From Paenibacillus taichungensis (GTDB lineage Bacteria; Bacillota; Bacilli; Paenibacillales; Paenibacillaceae), in assembly GCF_003287275.1 (NCBI RefSeq), contig NZ_QEVW01000006.1, positions 62,001-126,000 on the forward strand: a DNA stretch of 64,000 bases. The letters run 5' to 3'. Below are positions 25,913-34,306 of this stretch, one piece after another. Numbering within the stretch: position 1 is the stretch's first letter; each line of letters begins with the position of its first letter. The translations under genes and the position numbers were made by a program. The notes beneath the pieces were generated by a model. The model saw nothing but the letters and a program-made list of their open reading frames with translations. It ran no database searches and was not told the origin of the DNA.

Positions 25913-25963
25913 TTGACAGGGAATGTAAAATGTGAAAATATAGGTTACCTAACGACCGTTAGG
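25913..25963 (+). promoter_or_regulatory. Promoter -35 and TetR operator of the ykkCD operon
   Basis: A perfect TTGACA at 25913-25918 is followed by a poor AT-rich -10. At 25948-25963 lies CCTAACG-AC-CGTTAGG, a perfect inverted repeat with 7-bp arms and a 2-bp centre. It ends 10 nt before the start of the tetR gene and is a likely autoregulatory operator. Confidence 0.72.
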
Positions 25964-25972
25964 AAGGTGATA

Positions 25973-26599
25973 ATGATGACAGCACATTCGATTCGAGATG
26001 CAGCCCTGTTCCATTTTGCAAGAGATGGATATGAAGGAGCTTCCTTAAGAGCTATCGCTGACGAAGTCGGGATTAAAAAACCGTCCATATATGCACATTT
26101 TAGCGGCAAGGATGACCTGTTTTTGCAAACCCTTGCGCATGCGTTTAAGGATGTTCAGCGTCGAACGCTGGAATATTTTCGTGATCACGCCGATCTGCCA
26201 CTGGAACAAAGGTTGAAGGGTTTGCTGATATGGTTTGAGCAGGAGTATAACTGTAATGCCTCTGCCCGCTTTATGTTGCGTATGTGTTACTTCCCGCCAC
26301 TTTCGCTATATAGCGAAGTGATGGATCTAGTTTATCCGTTTCTGGACGGTATGGAACGGTCACTGACACGACTGCTGCAAAGGGCGACGCGCAAGGGGGA
26401 ACTACAGGCTGTTCCAGCAGAACAAGCTGCGATTACTTATATGACTTTTCTCGATGGCATCACGGTTGAGATTATTTATGGAAGTTCACGTCGATACCGA
26501 AGACGGATTGAAGCTTCCTGGCCAGTCTACTGGCATGGCATTCATCATCTGAAACAAGAGGCACAGCCCGTTGTGCTGAAAGGAGATTCATCATCATGA
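25973..26599 (+). CDS. TetR-family regulator of the adjacent SMR pump
   Basis: 208-residue repressor with an N-terminal helix-turn-helix (RDAALFHFARDGYEGASLRAIADEVGIKKPSIYAHFSGKDDLF, about 7-49) and a ligand-binding C-terminus of the AcrR/QacR style. The ATG at 25973 follows GAAGGTGA closely; a second ATG comes next. The stop codon overlaps the ATG of the following SMR gene by 4 nt, so the three genes form one operon. The palindrome directly upstream suggests self-repression lifted when a toxic cation or drug binds. Confidence 0.88.
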   Translation: MMTAHSIRDAALFHFARDGYEGASLRAIADEVGIKKPSIYAHFSGKDDLFLQTLAHAFKDVQRRTLEYFRDHADLPLEQRLKGLLIWFEQEYNCNASARFMLRMCYFPPLSLYSEVMDLVYPFLDGMERSLTRLLQRATRKGELQAVPAEQAAITYMTFLDGITVEIIYGSSRRYRRRIEASWPVYWHGIHHLKQEAQPVVLKGDSSS

Positions 26600-26937
26600 A
26601 CCGCAACTGGTTATATGTATTTATCGGGGGACTCATTGAGATTGTATGGGTTAGTGGGCTGAAACACGCCTCCAATGTGTGGGAGTGGGCTTTGACGGCC
26701 CTAGCCATCATCCTCAGCTTTGGATTAATTATCGCCGCTTCCAAAAGATTGCCTGTGGGTACGGTATATGCCGTATTTACGGGGATTGGTACAGCAGGTA
26801 CGGTACTGACCGAAATGCTGCTATTTGGTGAAGCATTCTCACTCGCCAAAGTTTTGCTAATCGGTCTTTTGCTATGTGGTGTGGTCGGACTGAAACTGGT
26901 CACGGATCAACAATCGGCAAAAGGAGGTGAAGCATAA
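26596..26937 (+). CDS. ykkC: SMR-family efflux subunit, YkkC-like
   Basis: 113-residue small multidrug resistance protein with four transmembrane helices and the essential membrane Glu in GGLIEIVWVSGLKHA (Glu14 region). GTVYAVFTGIGTAGTV is the conserved third-helix motif. The C-terminus KGGEA matches Bacillus YkkC as I remember it. Paired SMR proteins work as heterodimers with opposite orientation in the membrane. Substrates could be guanidinium or quaternary cations. No guanidine riboswitch precedes the operon; a TetR gene does. One-base coupling (TAATG) to the next gene. Confidence 0.88.
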   Translation: MNRNWLYVFIGGLIEIVWVSGLKHASNVWEWALTALAIILSFGLIIAASKRLPVGTVYAVFTGIGTAGTVLTEMLLFGEAFSLAKVLLIGLLLCGVVGLKLVTDQQSAKGGEA

Positions 26938-27251
26938 TGGCTTGGATGGCAATTGTGGGTGCAGGCATATGTGAAATTTTTGGCGTCATCGGCATTAATG
27001 GTGCTTCTTCCCGGAAGGGCTGGCCGTATATCGTGCTCATGCTTGTATCGTTCGTAGTCAGCTTCTCCCTCTTATCCTATGCGATGACTTCCATTCCCAT
27101 GGGTACCGCGTATGCGGTGTGGACTGGAATTGGTACGGTGGGCAGCACGCTAACAGGTATGTTCCTGTTCGGTGAGCGGAAGGAGGCCAAGCGGCTGCTG
27201 TTTATTGCCATGATTTTGGTGGCGGCGATTGGATTGAAACTGATTACGTAA
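26937..27251 (+). CDS. ykkD: SMR-family efflux subunit, YkkD-like
   Basis: 104-residue partner of the preceding gene, four membrane helices, with Glu14 in AGICEIFGVIGINGAS and the motif GTAYAVWTGIGTVGSTLTG. The sequence MTSIPMGTAYAVWTG and the C-terminal AIGLKLIT resemble Bacillus YkkD. Start codon overlaps the ykkC stop. A strong terminator 40 nt downstream ends the tetR-ykkC-ykkD operon. Confidence 0.88.
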   Translation: MAWMAIVGAGICEIFGVIGINGASSRKGWPYIVLMLVSFVVSFSLLSYAMTSIPMGTAYAVWTGIGTVGSTLTGMFLFGERKEAKRLLFIAMILVAAIGLKLIT

Positions 27252-27290
27252 ATACCTTCATTACAATTTTTATAATATTTAATTATTAAT

Positions 27291-27322
27291 AAAGACGACT
27301 TCGTTCAGGAAGTCGTCTTTTT
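27291..27322 (+). terminator. Terminator of tetR-ykkC-ykkD
   Basis: Perfect 12-bp stem AAAGACGACTTC / GAAGTCGTCTTT with a 6-nt loop, continuing into TT. A strong intrinsic terminator. Confidence 0.92.
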
Positions 27323-27380
27323 GGGATATGATATAAAAGGAAACCTCCTCACACTCTGTTACGTAAGAAAGGATGTCGTG

Positions 27381-27515
27381 ATGATGAAGAAATTGTTCGC
27401 GCGCATGGGTTCTTTTACCGGTTACATCTTTCTGATCGCTGTGGGAGCCTTTTATTTGTTTGCTCTTGTAGCCATCATCCTTCTAGCCGTTTACGTCTTT
27501 AAGGGCGGAGCCTGA
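27381..27515 (+). CDS. Small single-pass membrane protein, 44 residues
   Basis: Not assigned. After a basic start (MMKKLFARMG) the protein has one long hydrophobic stretch, YIFLIAVGAFYLFALVAIIL continuing to VYVF, and ends in KGGA. AAAGGATG stands about 8 nt before the ATG at 27381, which supports translation; a longer frame starts upstream inside the terminator and is unlikely. It stands alone between two efflux operons, so it may be an accessory peptide or unrelated. Confidence 0.55.
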   Translation: MMKKLFARMGSFTGYIFLIAVGAFYLFALVAIILLAVYVFKGGA

Positions 27516-27700
27516 AATAGATTATTTTGGACTCATCCTACTCAGCTTGCTCGCCCTAACTAGCCTGAGTACTCATGATTATCATACATACTGCAAGGAA
27601 CATTCGTCGCTCATTACTTTATATAGTCTTTATGGTGTCTAGATGACGTAGAAAAATGCTCCATCCTCCTTATATTGCGCCTCTTATTTTTCCATTTTTC
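27516..27700. other. Intergenic region, nothing recognised
   Basis: AT-rich sequence between the 44-residue gene and the swrC regulatory region. No hairpin with a T-run and no coding frame of note. Confidence 0.4.
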
Positions 27701-27706
27701 TCCCAT

Positions 27707-27756
27707 TTGAATTCCGTTGTCTTTATCGTTTATACTTGGTTTGACCCTAAAGTCAA
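27707..27756 (+). promoter_or_regulatory. Promoter and putative TetR operator of tetR-swrC
   Basis: TTGAAT (27707-27712), 18-nt spacer, TATACT (27731-27736). Immediately after it lies TTGAC-CCTAAA-GTCAA (27741-27756), an inverted repeat around the expected start point. This is a typical place for self-repression by the TetR protein encoded 45 nt downstream. Confidence 0.6.
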
Positions 27757-27800
27757 TTCAAGAACTCGTAAGTTCCGCAGGTGAGGTGACTGTATCGTTA

Positions 27801-28748
27801 ATGAACCCTATCCATGAAATGAATGAGAAGAAAAAGCTCATTATTACCACAGCACTCAAGCTGTTCTCAGCCAAAGGCAGTGCTGCCACCTCCATGCAGG
27901 AGATTGCAGAAATATGTGGGATGTCGAAAGGCAGCCTCTACCTCATGTTCAAATCCAAAGAGGAATTAGAGGCCAGTACGATGGAATACTGCATATTCAC
28001 GCTCATGGACGAAATGTCCCAGATTGAACATGAAGCTGGGCTCACTTCGAGAGAACGTCTGCACAAACAGATTGAAACACTGCTTGTACATGTATCCGAG
28101 CTGAAAGAATTTCTACGTGTGCAAATGCGCAGCATGATGATGGACGAAGAGCAGCATCGCAAGGAAAAGTGCAAACCGCATAACAAGGACCTGGAGATCC
28201 GTACCCTGCACTGGTTTAAGGACAAACTGGAGGATCTGTACGGACCGGAGATTGAACCTTATACCATAGACCTTATTTTGCTCACGCATGGTCTGTTCCT
28301 CTCCTACGTCAAAATCTGGTTTACGGAAATGCCTTCCCTTACCGTATCCAAGATGGCAAGCAAGATGCTGCAAACGATCGATTATGCAGCCCGCGGATTG
28401 CTCGATCAACGCCCCGCCCCTCTGGTTCCTTTGGAACATTGGCCAGCATGGAGCAGCGATTCAGATACAGAATCCACAATGATGCGTCATCCCATTCATA
28501 TCATCAAACAAATGAAGGATATCATCACTTCTGATATGCCTCCAGGGCAATTGCGCAATGACGCGATGGAGACCATTGCCATCCTGAGACAGGAAATGAT
28601 GGAATTCACACCGCGACGTGCCATTATTCTGGGCATGATGCGCAATCTGGATCACATTCCTGTCATCCAGCCATTGCACTCCGAGCTTCAGCACATTATG
28701 GATGCCATGTATAGCCGGTTCATCCAGGCTGACTCGTCACAACAATAA
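27801..28748 (+). CDS. TetR-family regulator of the RND pump (YerO-like)
   Basis: 315-residue regulator with an N-terminal HTH (KKKLIITTALKLFSAKGSAATSMQEIAEICGMSKGSLYLMFKSKEEL). The C-terminal part is longer than in most TetR proteins and includes a tail (MRHPIHIIKQMKDII to LHSELQHIMDAMY) that looks like an extra helical region. It sits 40 nt upstream of a swrC-type RND gene, the arrangement of yerO-swrC in Bacillus, so it probably represses that pump. The ATG at 27801 follows GAGGTGA by 11 nt; longer forms reach into the operator. Confidence 0.85.
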   Translation: MNPIHEMNEKKKLIITTALKLFSAKGSAATSMQEIAEICGMSKGSLYLMFKSKEELEASTMEYCIFTLMDEMSQIEHEAGLTSRERLHKQIETLLVHVSELKEFLRVQMRSMMMDEEQHRKEKCKPHNKDLEIRTLHWFKDKLEDLYGPEIEPYTIDLILLTHGLFLSYVKIWFTEMPSLTVSKMASKMLQTIDYAARGLLDQRPAPLVPLEHWPAWSSDSDTESTMMRHPIHIIKQMKDIITSDMPPGQLRNDAMETIAILRQEMMEFTPRRAIILGMMRNLDHIPVIQPLHSELQHIMDAMYSRFIQADSSQQ

Positions 28749-28788
28749 AGAAATACAGGGAGAAACAGAGAGGAGAAGAAATCATCGT

Positions 28789-31700
28789 ATGAAAGGAATT
28801 ATTAATTTTTCACTGAACAACAAGTTTGCGATCTGGATTCTGACCATCATCGTTTCCTTCGCCGGTTTGTACAGCGGACTGACGATGAAACAGGAGACCA
28901 TTCCAAACATCAATGTGCCATTCTTGAGTGTTACAGCCATTGATCCAGGGGCAGCTCCAGAGGGTATTGTCGAGGATGTCACCAAACCACTCGAACAGAC
29001 CTTAAGAAATGTAGAGGGAATTAAGACACTCACCTCCACTTCCATGGAGAACGCCTCTTCCATCACCCTCGAATTTGATTATGGTACCGATCTGGATAAC
29101 GCTACCGCTGCGGTACGCGAAGCACTGAATGAGGTGCAGTTGCCGGATGGTGTACAGAAACCAACCATTTCCAAGTTCAGCATCAACTCCTTCCCGGTTG
29201 TCTCGCTCAGCTTGTCTGACAAGGACGGCGGCGATCTGGAACAATTGACTCGACTGGTTGAAACGGATATCCAGCCTGCACTAGAAGATATTGACGGTGT
29301 AGCTCAAGTCCAAGTTTCCGGCCAATATGTTAAGGAAGTTCAACTGAAGTTTGACCAGAAAAAAATGAAAGAACTCGGTTTGACTGAAGATACAGTCAAC
29401 GGCATCGTTCAAGGCTCTTCTGTCCGTGTACCACTCGGACTGTTCGAACTGGACAAAGCGCAGAAAGCTGTCGTTGTTGATGGCAATATCATCGATCTGG
29501 ATGATTTGAAAAATCTCGCCATTCCGGTTGTACCAAGCGGTGCAGGAGCAGGCAGTGGTTCAGCCACAGCACCACAAGGGGCCGGTGCACAAGCTGGTGG
29601 GGCAGCTCAAGGCTCTGCACAAGGTTCTGACCAGGCTGCAGGACAAGCCGCTGGCGGAAATGCCAGCGTGGGCAGCACTTCAGGTGCCGCTAACGCACCT
29701 GGAATTCCAACGGTTAAATTAAGCGAGATCGCCAAAATTGAAGTCATTGGTCAGGCGGAATCCATTTCCCGGACAGACGGTAAGGAATCCATCGGGATCT
29801 CCATCGTTAAGTCCAATGATGCCAATACAGTTGATGTCGTGAAGGCGGTTAAAGACAAGGCGGAAGAGTTGCAGACGCAGTTCAAAAACGCTGAGTTGAC
29901 TGTTTTGCTCGACCAAGGTAAACCTATCCAGGACTCCGTAAACACGATGTTGTTCAAAGCGATGTTTGGTGCTTTGTTCGCCATTCTGATCATTCTGTTG
30001 TTCCTGCGTGATATTCGTTCCACCATTATTTCTATTATCTCTATCCCGCTCTCCTTGCTCATTGCATTGACAGCACTGAATATGATGGACATTACGCTGA
30101 ACATGATGACCCTCGGTGCCATGACGGTCGCGATTGGACGGGTTGTCGATGACTCCATCGTTGTTATCGAGAATATCTATCGCAGACTGACACTCAAGGG
30201 AGAGAAACTTAAAGGCCGTGATTTGATCCGGGAAGCTACCCGGGAAATGTTCATTCCGATCCTCTCTTCCACCATCGTAACCATTGCGGTATTCCTGCCG
30301 CTGGCACTCGTGAGTGGTATGGTCGGTGAGCTATTTATGCCATTTGCCCTGACGATGGTATTCGCTTTGCTGGCATCCCTGATTGTGGCTGTTACGATTG
30401 TACCGATGCTGGCACATACATTGTTCCGCAAAGGTCTGAAGAACAAGAAGAATCATGAGGAAAAACCGGGCAAGATGGCAGAAGGTTACAAACGACTCTT
30501 GAACTGGACATTGTCACACAAACTCATCACCGTTGGCGCTGCTGTATTGCTGCTCGTCGGCAGTTTGTTCCTGTATCCGTTCATCGGTGCAAGTTTCTTG
30601 CCGGAACAACAGGATAAATATGTGACGATTACGTACAGTCCGGAAACTGGAGCTTTGCGTGAAGATGTAGAAAAAGAAGCACTTGTAGCCGAGAAATGGT
30701 TGCTTACGCAACCAGGTCTGGAGAAAATGCAGTATTCTATCGGCGGCAGCAATCCGCTGAGCAGCATGGGTGGAGGCAGCTCCAACTCTGCTCTCTTCTA
30801 TATCGAATATAACGAAGATACGAAAGACTTTACAAAAGTGAAAGAACAGCTTGTGGAAGGTCTGAAGAAAGAAGTTACTGTAGGAACCTGGAATGAGCTT
30901 GACATGTCCGGGGGTCTGGGAGGCAGCAGCTTGAGCCTTTCCATCTATGGTGACAATGTAGATCAGATCAAACCTGTCTCTGATGAAATTCTGAAACTGG
31001 TTGAAGCAGATACCGAATCTTTTGAAAAAGCCGACACCACGCTCTCCGATACCTACGGGCAATACACACTCGTCGCGGATCAGGAGAAACTGAGCTCGCT
31101 GGGTCTGACCGCTGGCCAACTGGCCATGACGCTCAGCCCTGCACGTGAACGTCCTGTGCTCACGGAAGTGGATATCGACAACAAAACGTATAAAGTCTAT
31201 GTAGAGACTGACAAAAAGACATTTACCAGCATTGCTGATATTGAAAATGAAAAAGTCACTTCACCACTCGGCATCGAAGTACCAATCAAAGATGTCGCGA
31301 AAGTGGAAGAAGGCACTTCACCGAACTCCATCATGCGTATTGATGGCAAAGTCGTTGTACAGGTGTCAGCCAACATTTTGGCTTCCGATGTGCAAAAAGC
31401 GTCATCAAACTTGCAGGCGAACATCGACAAACTGGATCTGCCTGATGGCGTTGAAGTGAAGTTTGGCGGTACGACCGAACAGATTAATGACACGTTTACC
31501 CAACTTGGTCTGGCCATGCTGGCAGCCATTGCGATTGTGTACTTTGTGCTTGTCGTTACATTCGGCGGTGGACTGGCGCCATTTGCCATCCTGTTCTCCC
31601 TGCCATTTACCATCATTGGTATTATGGTTGGCCTGTTCGTAGCGGGCGGTACGCTTGACGTATCTGCCATGATGGGTGGACTGATGCTGATCGGGATCGT

Positions 31701-32007
31701 GGTCACCAACGCCATCGTTCTGATCGACCGTGTTATTCACAAGGAAAAAGAGGGAATGCCTACTCGTGAAGCCTTGCTGGAAGCCGGAGCAACGCGTCTG
31801 CGTCCGATTCTGATGACAGCTCTGGCTACCATTGGTGCCTTGCTGCCACTGGTGACAGGACTTGAAGAAAGCGCAGGGATCATCTCGAAAGGTCTTGGAA
31901 TTACCGTAATCGGCGGTCTGATCAGCTCCACGCTGCTGACTCTGGTTATCGTGCCAATCGTGTATGAGTTCCTGATGAAGTTCAAAAAGAAAAGAATTGA
32001 AGATTAA
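28789..32007 (+). CDS. swrC: RND-family efflux transporter, SwrC/YerP-like
   Basis: 1072-residue proton-driven inner-membrane exporter. Bacillus SwrC confers surfactin self-resistance, so lipopeptide or drug export is likely. Typical features are the first membrane helix (FAIWILTIIVSFAGLYSGL), porter domains, and the second half starting near LSHKLITVGAAVLLLVGSLF. The helix-4 proton-relay Asp pair is present in GRVVDDSIVVIENIYRR. A Gly/Ala/Gln-rich low-complexity insert of about 58 residues (about 249-306) interrupts the first large extracellular region and is unusual. GAGGAG precedes the ATG. No outer-membrane or adaptor gene accompanies it, as expected in a Gram-positive. Confidence 0.93.
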   Translation: MKGIINFSLNNKFAIWILTIIVSFAGLYSGLTMKQETIPNINVPFLSVTAIDPGAAPEGIVEDVTKPLEQTLRNVEGIKTLTSTSMENASSITLEFDYGTDLDNATAAVREALNEVQLPDGVQKPTISKFSINSFPVVSLSLSDKDGGDLEQLTRLVETDIQPALEDIDGVAQVQVSGQYVKEVQLKFDQKKMKELGLTEDTVNGIVQGSSVRVPLGLFELDKAQKAVVVDGNIIDLDDLKNLAIPVVPSGAGAGSGSATAPQGAGAQAGGAAQGSAQGSDQAAGQAAGGNASVGSTSGAANAPGIPTVKLSEIAKIEVIGQAESISRTDGKESIGISIVKSNDANTVDVVKAVKDKAEELQTQFKNAELTVLLDQGKPIQDSVNTMLFKAMFGALFAILIILLFLRDIRSTIISIISIPLSLLIALTALNMMDITLNMMTLGAMTVAIGRVVDDSIVVIENIYRRLTLKGEKLKGRDLIREATREMFIPILSSTIVTIAVFLPLALVSGMVGELFMPFALTMVFALLASLIVAVTIVPMLAHTLFRKGLKNKKNHEEKPGKMAEGYKRLLNWTLSHKLITVGAAVLLLVGSLFLYPFIGASFLPEQQDKYVTITYSPETGALREDVEKEALVAEKWLLTQPGLEKMQYSIGGSNPLSSMGGGSSNSALFYIEYNEDTKDFTKVKEQLVEGLKKEVTVGTWNELDMSGGLGGSSLSLSIYGDNVDQIKPVSDEILKLVEADTESFEKADTTLSDTYGQYTLVADQEKLSSLGLTAGQLAMTLSPARERPVLTEVDIDNKTYKVYVETDKKTFTSIADIENEKVTSPLGIEVPIKDVAKVEEGTSPNSIMRIDGKVVVQVSANILASDVQKASSNLQANIDKLDLPDGVEVKFGGTTEQINDTFTQLGLAMLAAIAIVYFVLVVTFGGGLAPFAILFSLPFTIIGIMVGLFVAGGTLDVSAMMGGLMLIGIVVTNAIVLIDRVIHKEKEGMPTREALLEAGATRLRPILMTALATIGALLPLVTGLEESAGIISKGLGITVIGGLISSTLLTLVIVPIVYEFLMKFKKKRIED

Positions 32008-32068
32008 TCGACACCTGCTGTTGATCGAATTCATCATCACTCCGAATTAAGATAAGCTTCTAACATAG

Positions 32069-32130
32069 AACACCCCTTAGCCCACATTAGAATGGTTTGT
32101 ACATTCTGATCTCCGGCTAAGGGGTGTTTT
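32069..32130 (+). terminator. Terminator of tetR-swrC with nested hairpin
   Basis: Perfect 14-bp stem AACACCCCTTAGCC / GGCTAAGGGGTGTT followed by TT and then ACATTT. Its 32-nt loop contains a second hairpin, AGAATG (32089) / CATTCT (32102). Confidence 0.85.
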
Positions 32131-32165
32131 ACATTTAGATATGATCTCTTAGCATCGATTATAGA

Positions 32166-32255
32166 AACATCCAGATGTTAGATAGAGCTACATAGGAATA
32201 ATCCATTTTGTTTTATTTCATAAAAGGAAGAGATCATTTTGTGAAATAAAACAAA
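32166..32255 (+). promoter_or_regulatory. Inverted repeats upstream of pucR
   Basis: TTTGTTTTATTTCA (32207-32220) and TGAAATAAAACAAA (32242-32255) are perfect 14-bp arms separated by 21 bp. A smaller palindrome, AACATC-CA-GATGTT, lies at 32166-32179. The large repeat ends 126 nt before the pucR start. It is AT-rich and has no T-run on the plus side that would make it a terminator, so an operator is more likely. Confidence 0.55.
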
Positions 32256-32380
32256 TGAACGTGAGATTTCAGCTCATCTACTGTAAACGGACTTATAATC
32301 AAAACAAACGCTCTTCAGAAGCCCGACTTACAAAACGGGTATGTAAAACTGCATGTATTTGTGGGAAGGACGGTGGTTGT

Positions 32381-34069
32381 GTGGGGGAAACGACGCTGCA
32401 TATTCAGATGAGAGACATGCTGAAACGTCCGGTGTTCCGCAAGGCTGAGGTGCTCGCCAGTGAACGGGCCTTGGAGCGATATGTGCGTTGGGTGCATATC
32501 ATGGAGGTTACCGAGGTAGGCAATTTGCTGAATGGCGGGGAACTGGTGCTAACAACCGGCATTGGCTGGCAGGATGATGAAAAGCAGGGACTGTCTTTCA
32601 TGCGCCAGTTAATTGCTCGTGGAGCTGCGGGACTCTGCATCGAACTCGGGGCTCACACCAAGTCCCAGCTTGAATCCATGAAGGAACTTGCAGCAGAAGA
32701 GGATTTTCCACTGATCTGGTTTCACGAACAAGTACGTTATATTGATATTACACAGGACCTGCATTTCGCTCTGATTCGCAGCCACCAGCGTATGCTTGTC
32801 GAGCTCGACAGCCTTACCACCTCGTTCAACCAACTTCTTTTGAATGGAGACGGTGTACAACCACTGCTCCGACTATTGTCTCGAACAACGGGTTACCCTG
32901 TAGTGTTATATCCACTGGATGGCGAAGCGAGTGCCGTTCCCTACTGCCCACCAGACCAACTGGAGATGCGTCGGCAGGAGTGGTTCACACGTGGTGGTCA
33001 TTTGGACAATGGAGATCATCTGGGAGATCATTTCGTGCACAGAAATCATTCGGTGCCTTCACTGGGTGCACTCACCCTGCCTGTTCAGGCACTTGATTAT
33101 GTATTTGCCGAACTGGTGCTCATGCTCAACAAGATGCCGGACCACGATCAGGAGCTGCATAACAGTCCCTCTGATGAGTTCATCATCCAGGCACTGGAAC
33201 GTTGTGCAGCCGCCATTGCTCAGGACTGGATGCGTACCAAATACATGGAGGAAAAGCGACGCTACAAGGAAGATATGTGGGTCATTGACTGGCTTAACGG
33301 ACATCATTCTGTGAAAGAAATCCATGAATATGTATCTGCCGCCAACGCCCAGCTTGCTTCTGGAATAGGTACCGTCATTTTGTTCGATAGCAATCCCAAC
33401 TACACAGACAGTCTCAAGCTACAGAAACTGTTAATTCAACGCAATATCGTTGCCCGTTCCGTGTTCTCACGGGAAGGATTCGCCCTGTACAGCACGGTTT
33501 TAAACCACCAGATCATTCTGATTATCCTTGACCCTTTGCCAGGATCTCAGCGGAAAAGCAGTCTTTGGCGCTGCATTGAACAGTTGCAGCAGCATGAACA
33601 GGAACAGACCCACCGCCTCTTCTCAGGTCTGTTCGGCATCGGTCACAGCTGTGCTGATCTATCACGTCTGAAAGACAGCCTTGAGGCAGCCAAGGATACC
33701 CTGCGCATTCAGAAGGACATCGGTGTGATGCAGCAGCCCTTTTACAGCAATCTCCACTGTTACCGCATTATTTCCAGCATGAAGCAGAGCGGTAGTCTGG
33801 ATGATTTCATTGAGGAATATCTCGGGCCGATCATTCGTTATGATGCCGAAAAAGGCGGCCAGTTGTTACGTACGCTTAAACAATATTTTATTCTATGCTG
33901 CTCCAAGCAGAAGACGGCCACGGCTTTATTTATCGTCCGACAGACGTTATATCACAGATTGCATAAAATTGAGACACTCCTGGGTGATGACTATACCCTC
34001 CCCGAGAAACGCGTCGCCATCGAACTTGCCATCTATGCATATGAATACGTTCATGGACCACTCGCGTGA
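32381..34069 (+). CDS. PucR-family transcriptional regulator of pyrimidine/purine catabolism
   Basis: 562-residue regulator. The N-terminal PucR domain runs from LHIQMRDMLKRPVFRKAEVLA through GGELVLTTGIGW to about residue 130. A middle GGDEF-like/CdaR region follows, and the C-terminus has the PucR HTH in TATALFIVRQTLYHRLHKIETLLG. The GTG start at 32381 has GGAAGGA about 10 nt upstream; the open frame before it is unlike the family. The gene faces the pyrimidine-degradation operon and ends 4 nt from it, so it is the obvious candidate activator of that pathway. The ligand is unknown. Confidence 0.85.
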   Translation: MGETTLHIQMRDMLKRPVFRKAEVLASERALERYVRWVHIMEVTEVGNLLNGGELVLTTGIGWQDDEKQGLSFMRQLIARGAAGLCIELGAHTKSQLESMKELAAEEDFPLIWFHEQVRYIDITQDLHFALIRSHQRMLVELDSLTTSFNQLLLNGDGVQPLLRLLSRTTGYPVVLYPLDGEASAVPYCPPDQLEMRRQEWFTRGGHLDNGDHLGDHFVHRNHSVPSLGALTLPVQALDYVFAELVLMLNKMPDHDQELHNSPSDEFIIQALERCAAAIAQDWMRTKYMEEKRRYKEDMWVIDWLNGHHSVKEIHEYVSAANAQLASGIGTVILFDSNPNYTDSLKLQKLLIQRNIVARSVFSREGFALYSTVLNHQIILIILDPLPGSQRKSSLWRCIEQLQQHEQEQTHRLFSGLFGIGHSCADLSRLKDSLEAAKDTLRIQKDIGVMQQPFYSNLHCYRIISSMKQSGSLDDFIEEYLGPIIRYDAEKGGQLLRTLKQYFILCCSKQKTATALFIVRQTLYHRLHKIETLLGDDYTLPEKRVAIELAIYAYEYVHGPLA

Positions 34070-34073
34070 CCTT

Positions 34074-34301
34074 CTACGCTCCTTTTTGCTCCTGAAGCTG
34101 CCTGATCAGGATATGACTGAACCACTTCCGCCCAGACGCCGTACCCACATATTGCTCCTGTTTTTCTCCGGGAAGGTCGGGGTGCCCCCACACGACATGA
34201 GCACCCTCCAGATGTTCCCGAACGGCATAAATGCGATAACCCTGCGCCACCATTCGTTCAATCGCTATCTTTTCCGCTTCAAATACTTCATGGTCAGACA
34301 T
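34074..34301 (-). CDS. Small unknown protein at the end of the pyrimidine operon
   Basis: 75-residue soluble protein: MSDHEVFEAEKIAIERMVAQ, then YRIYAVREHLEGAHVVWGHP and a C-terminal ASGRKWFSHILIRQL. I do not recognise the family. The ATG at 34301 has GGAGGG 9 nt upstream, spanning the end of the dihydropyrimidinase gene, so it is translated in the same operon. The pattern of a short helix-strand-strand-helix protein with polar ends suggests a small regulator or accessory factor, but this is a guess. Its stop is 4 nt from the convergent pucR stop. Confidence 0.65.
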   Translation of the reverse strand: MSDHEVFEAEKIAIERMVAQGYRIYAVREHLEGAHVVWGHPDLPGEKQEQYVGTASGRKWFSHILIRQLQEQKGA

Positions 34302-34306
34302 CAGCT

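Noticed and set aside
25878..25972. Guanidine riboswitch before tetR-ykkCD
   Set aside because: The leader is taken up by a terminator, a -35 box and a palindrome; there is no room for a riboswitch fold.
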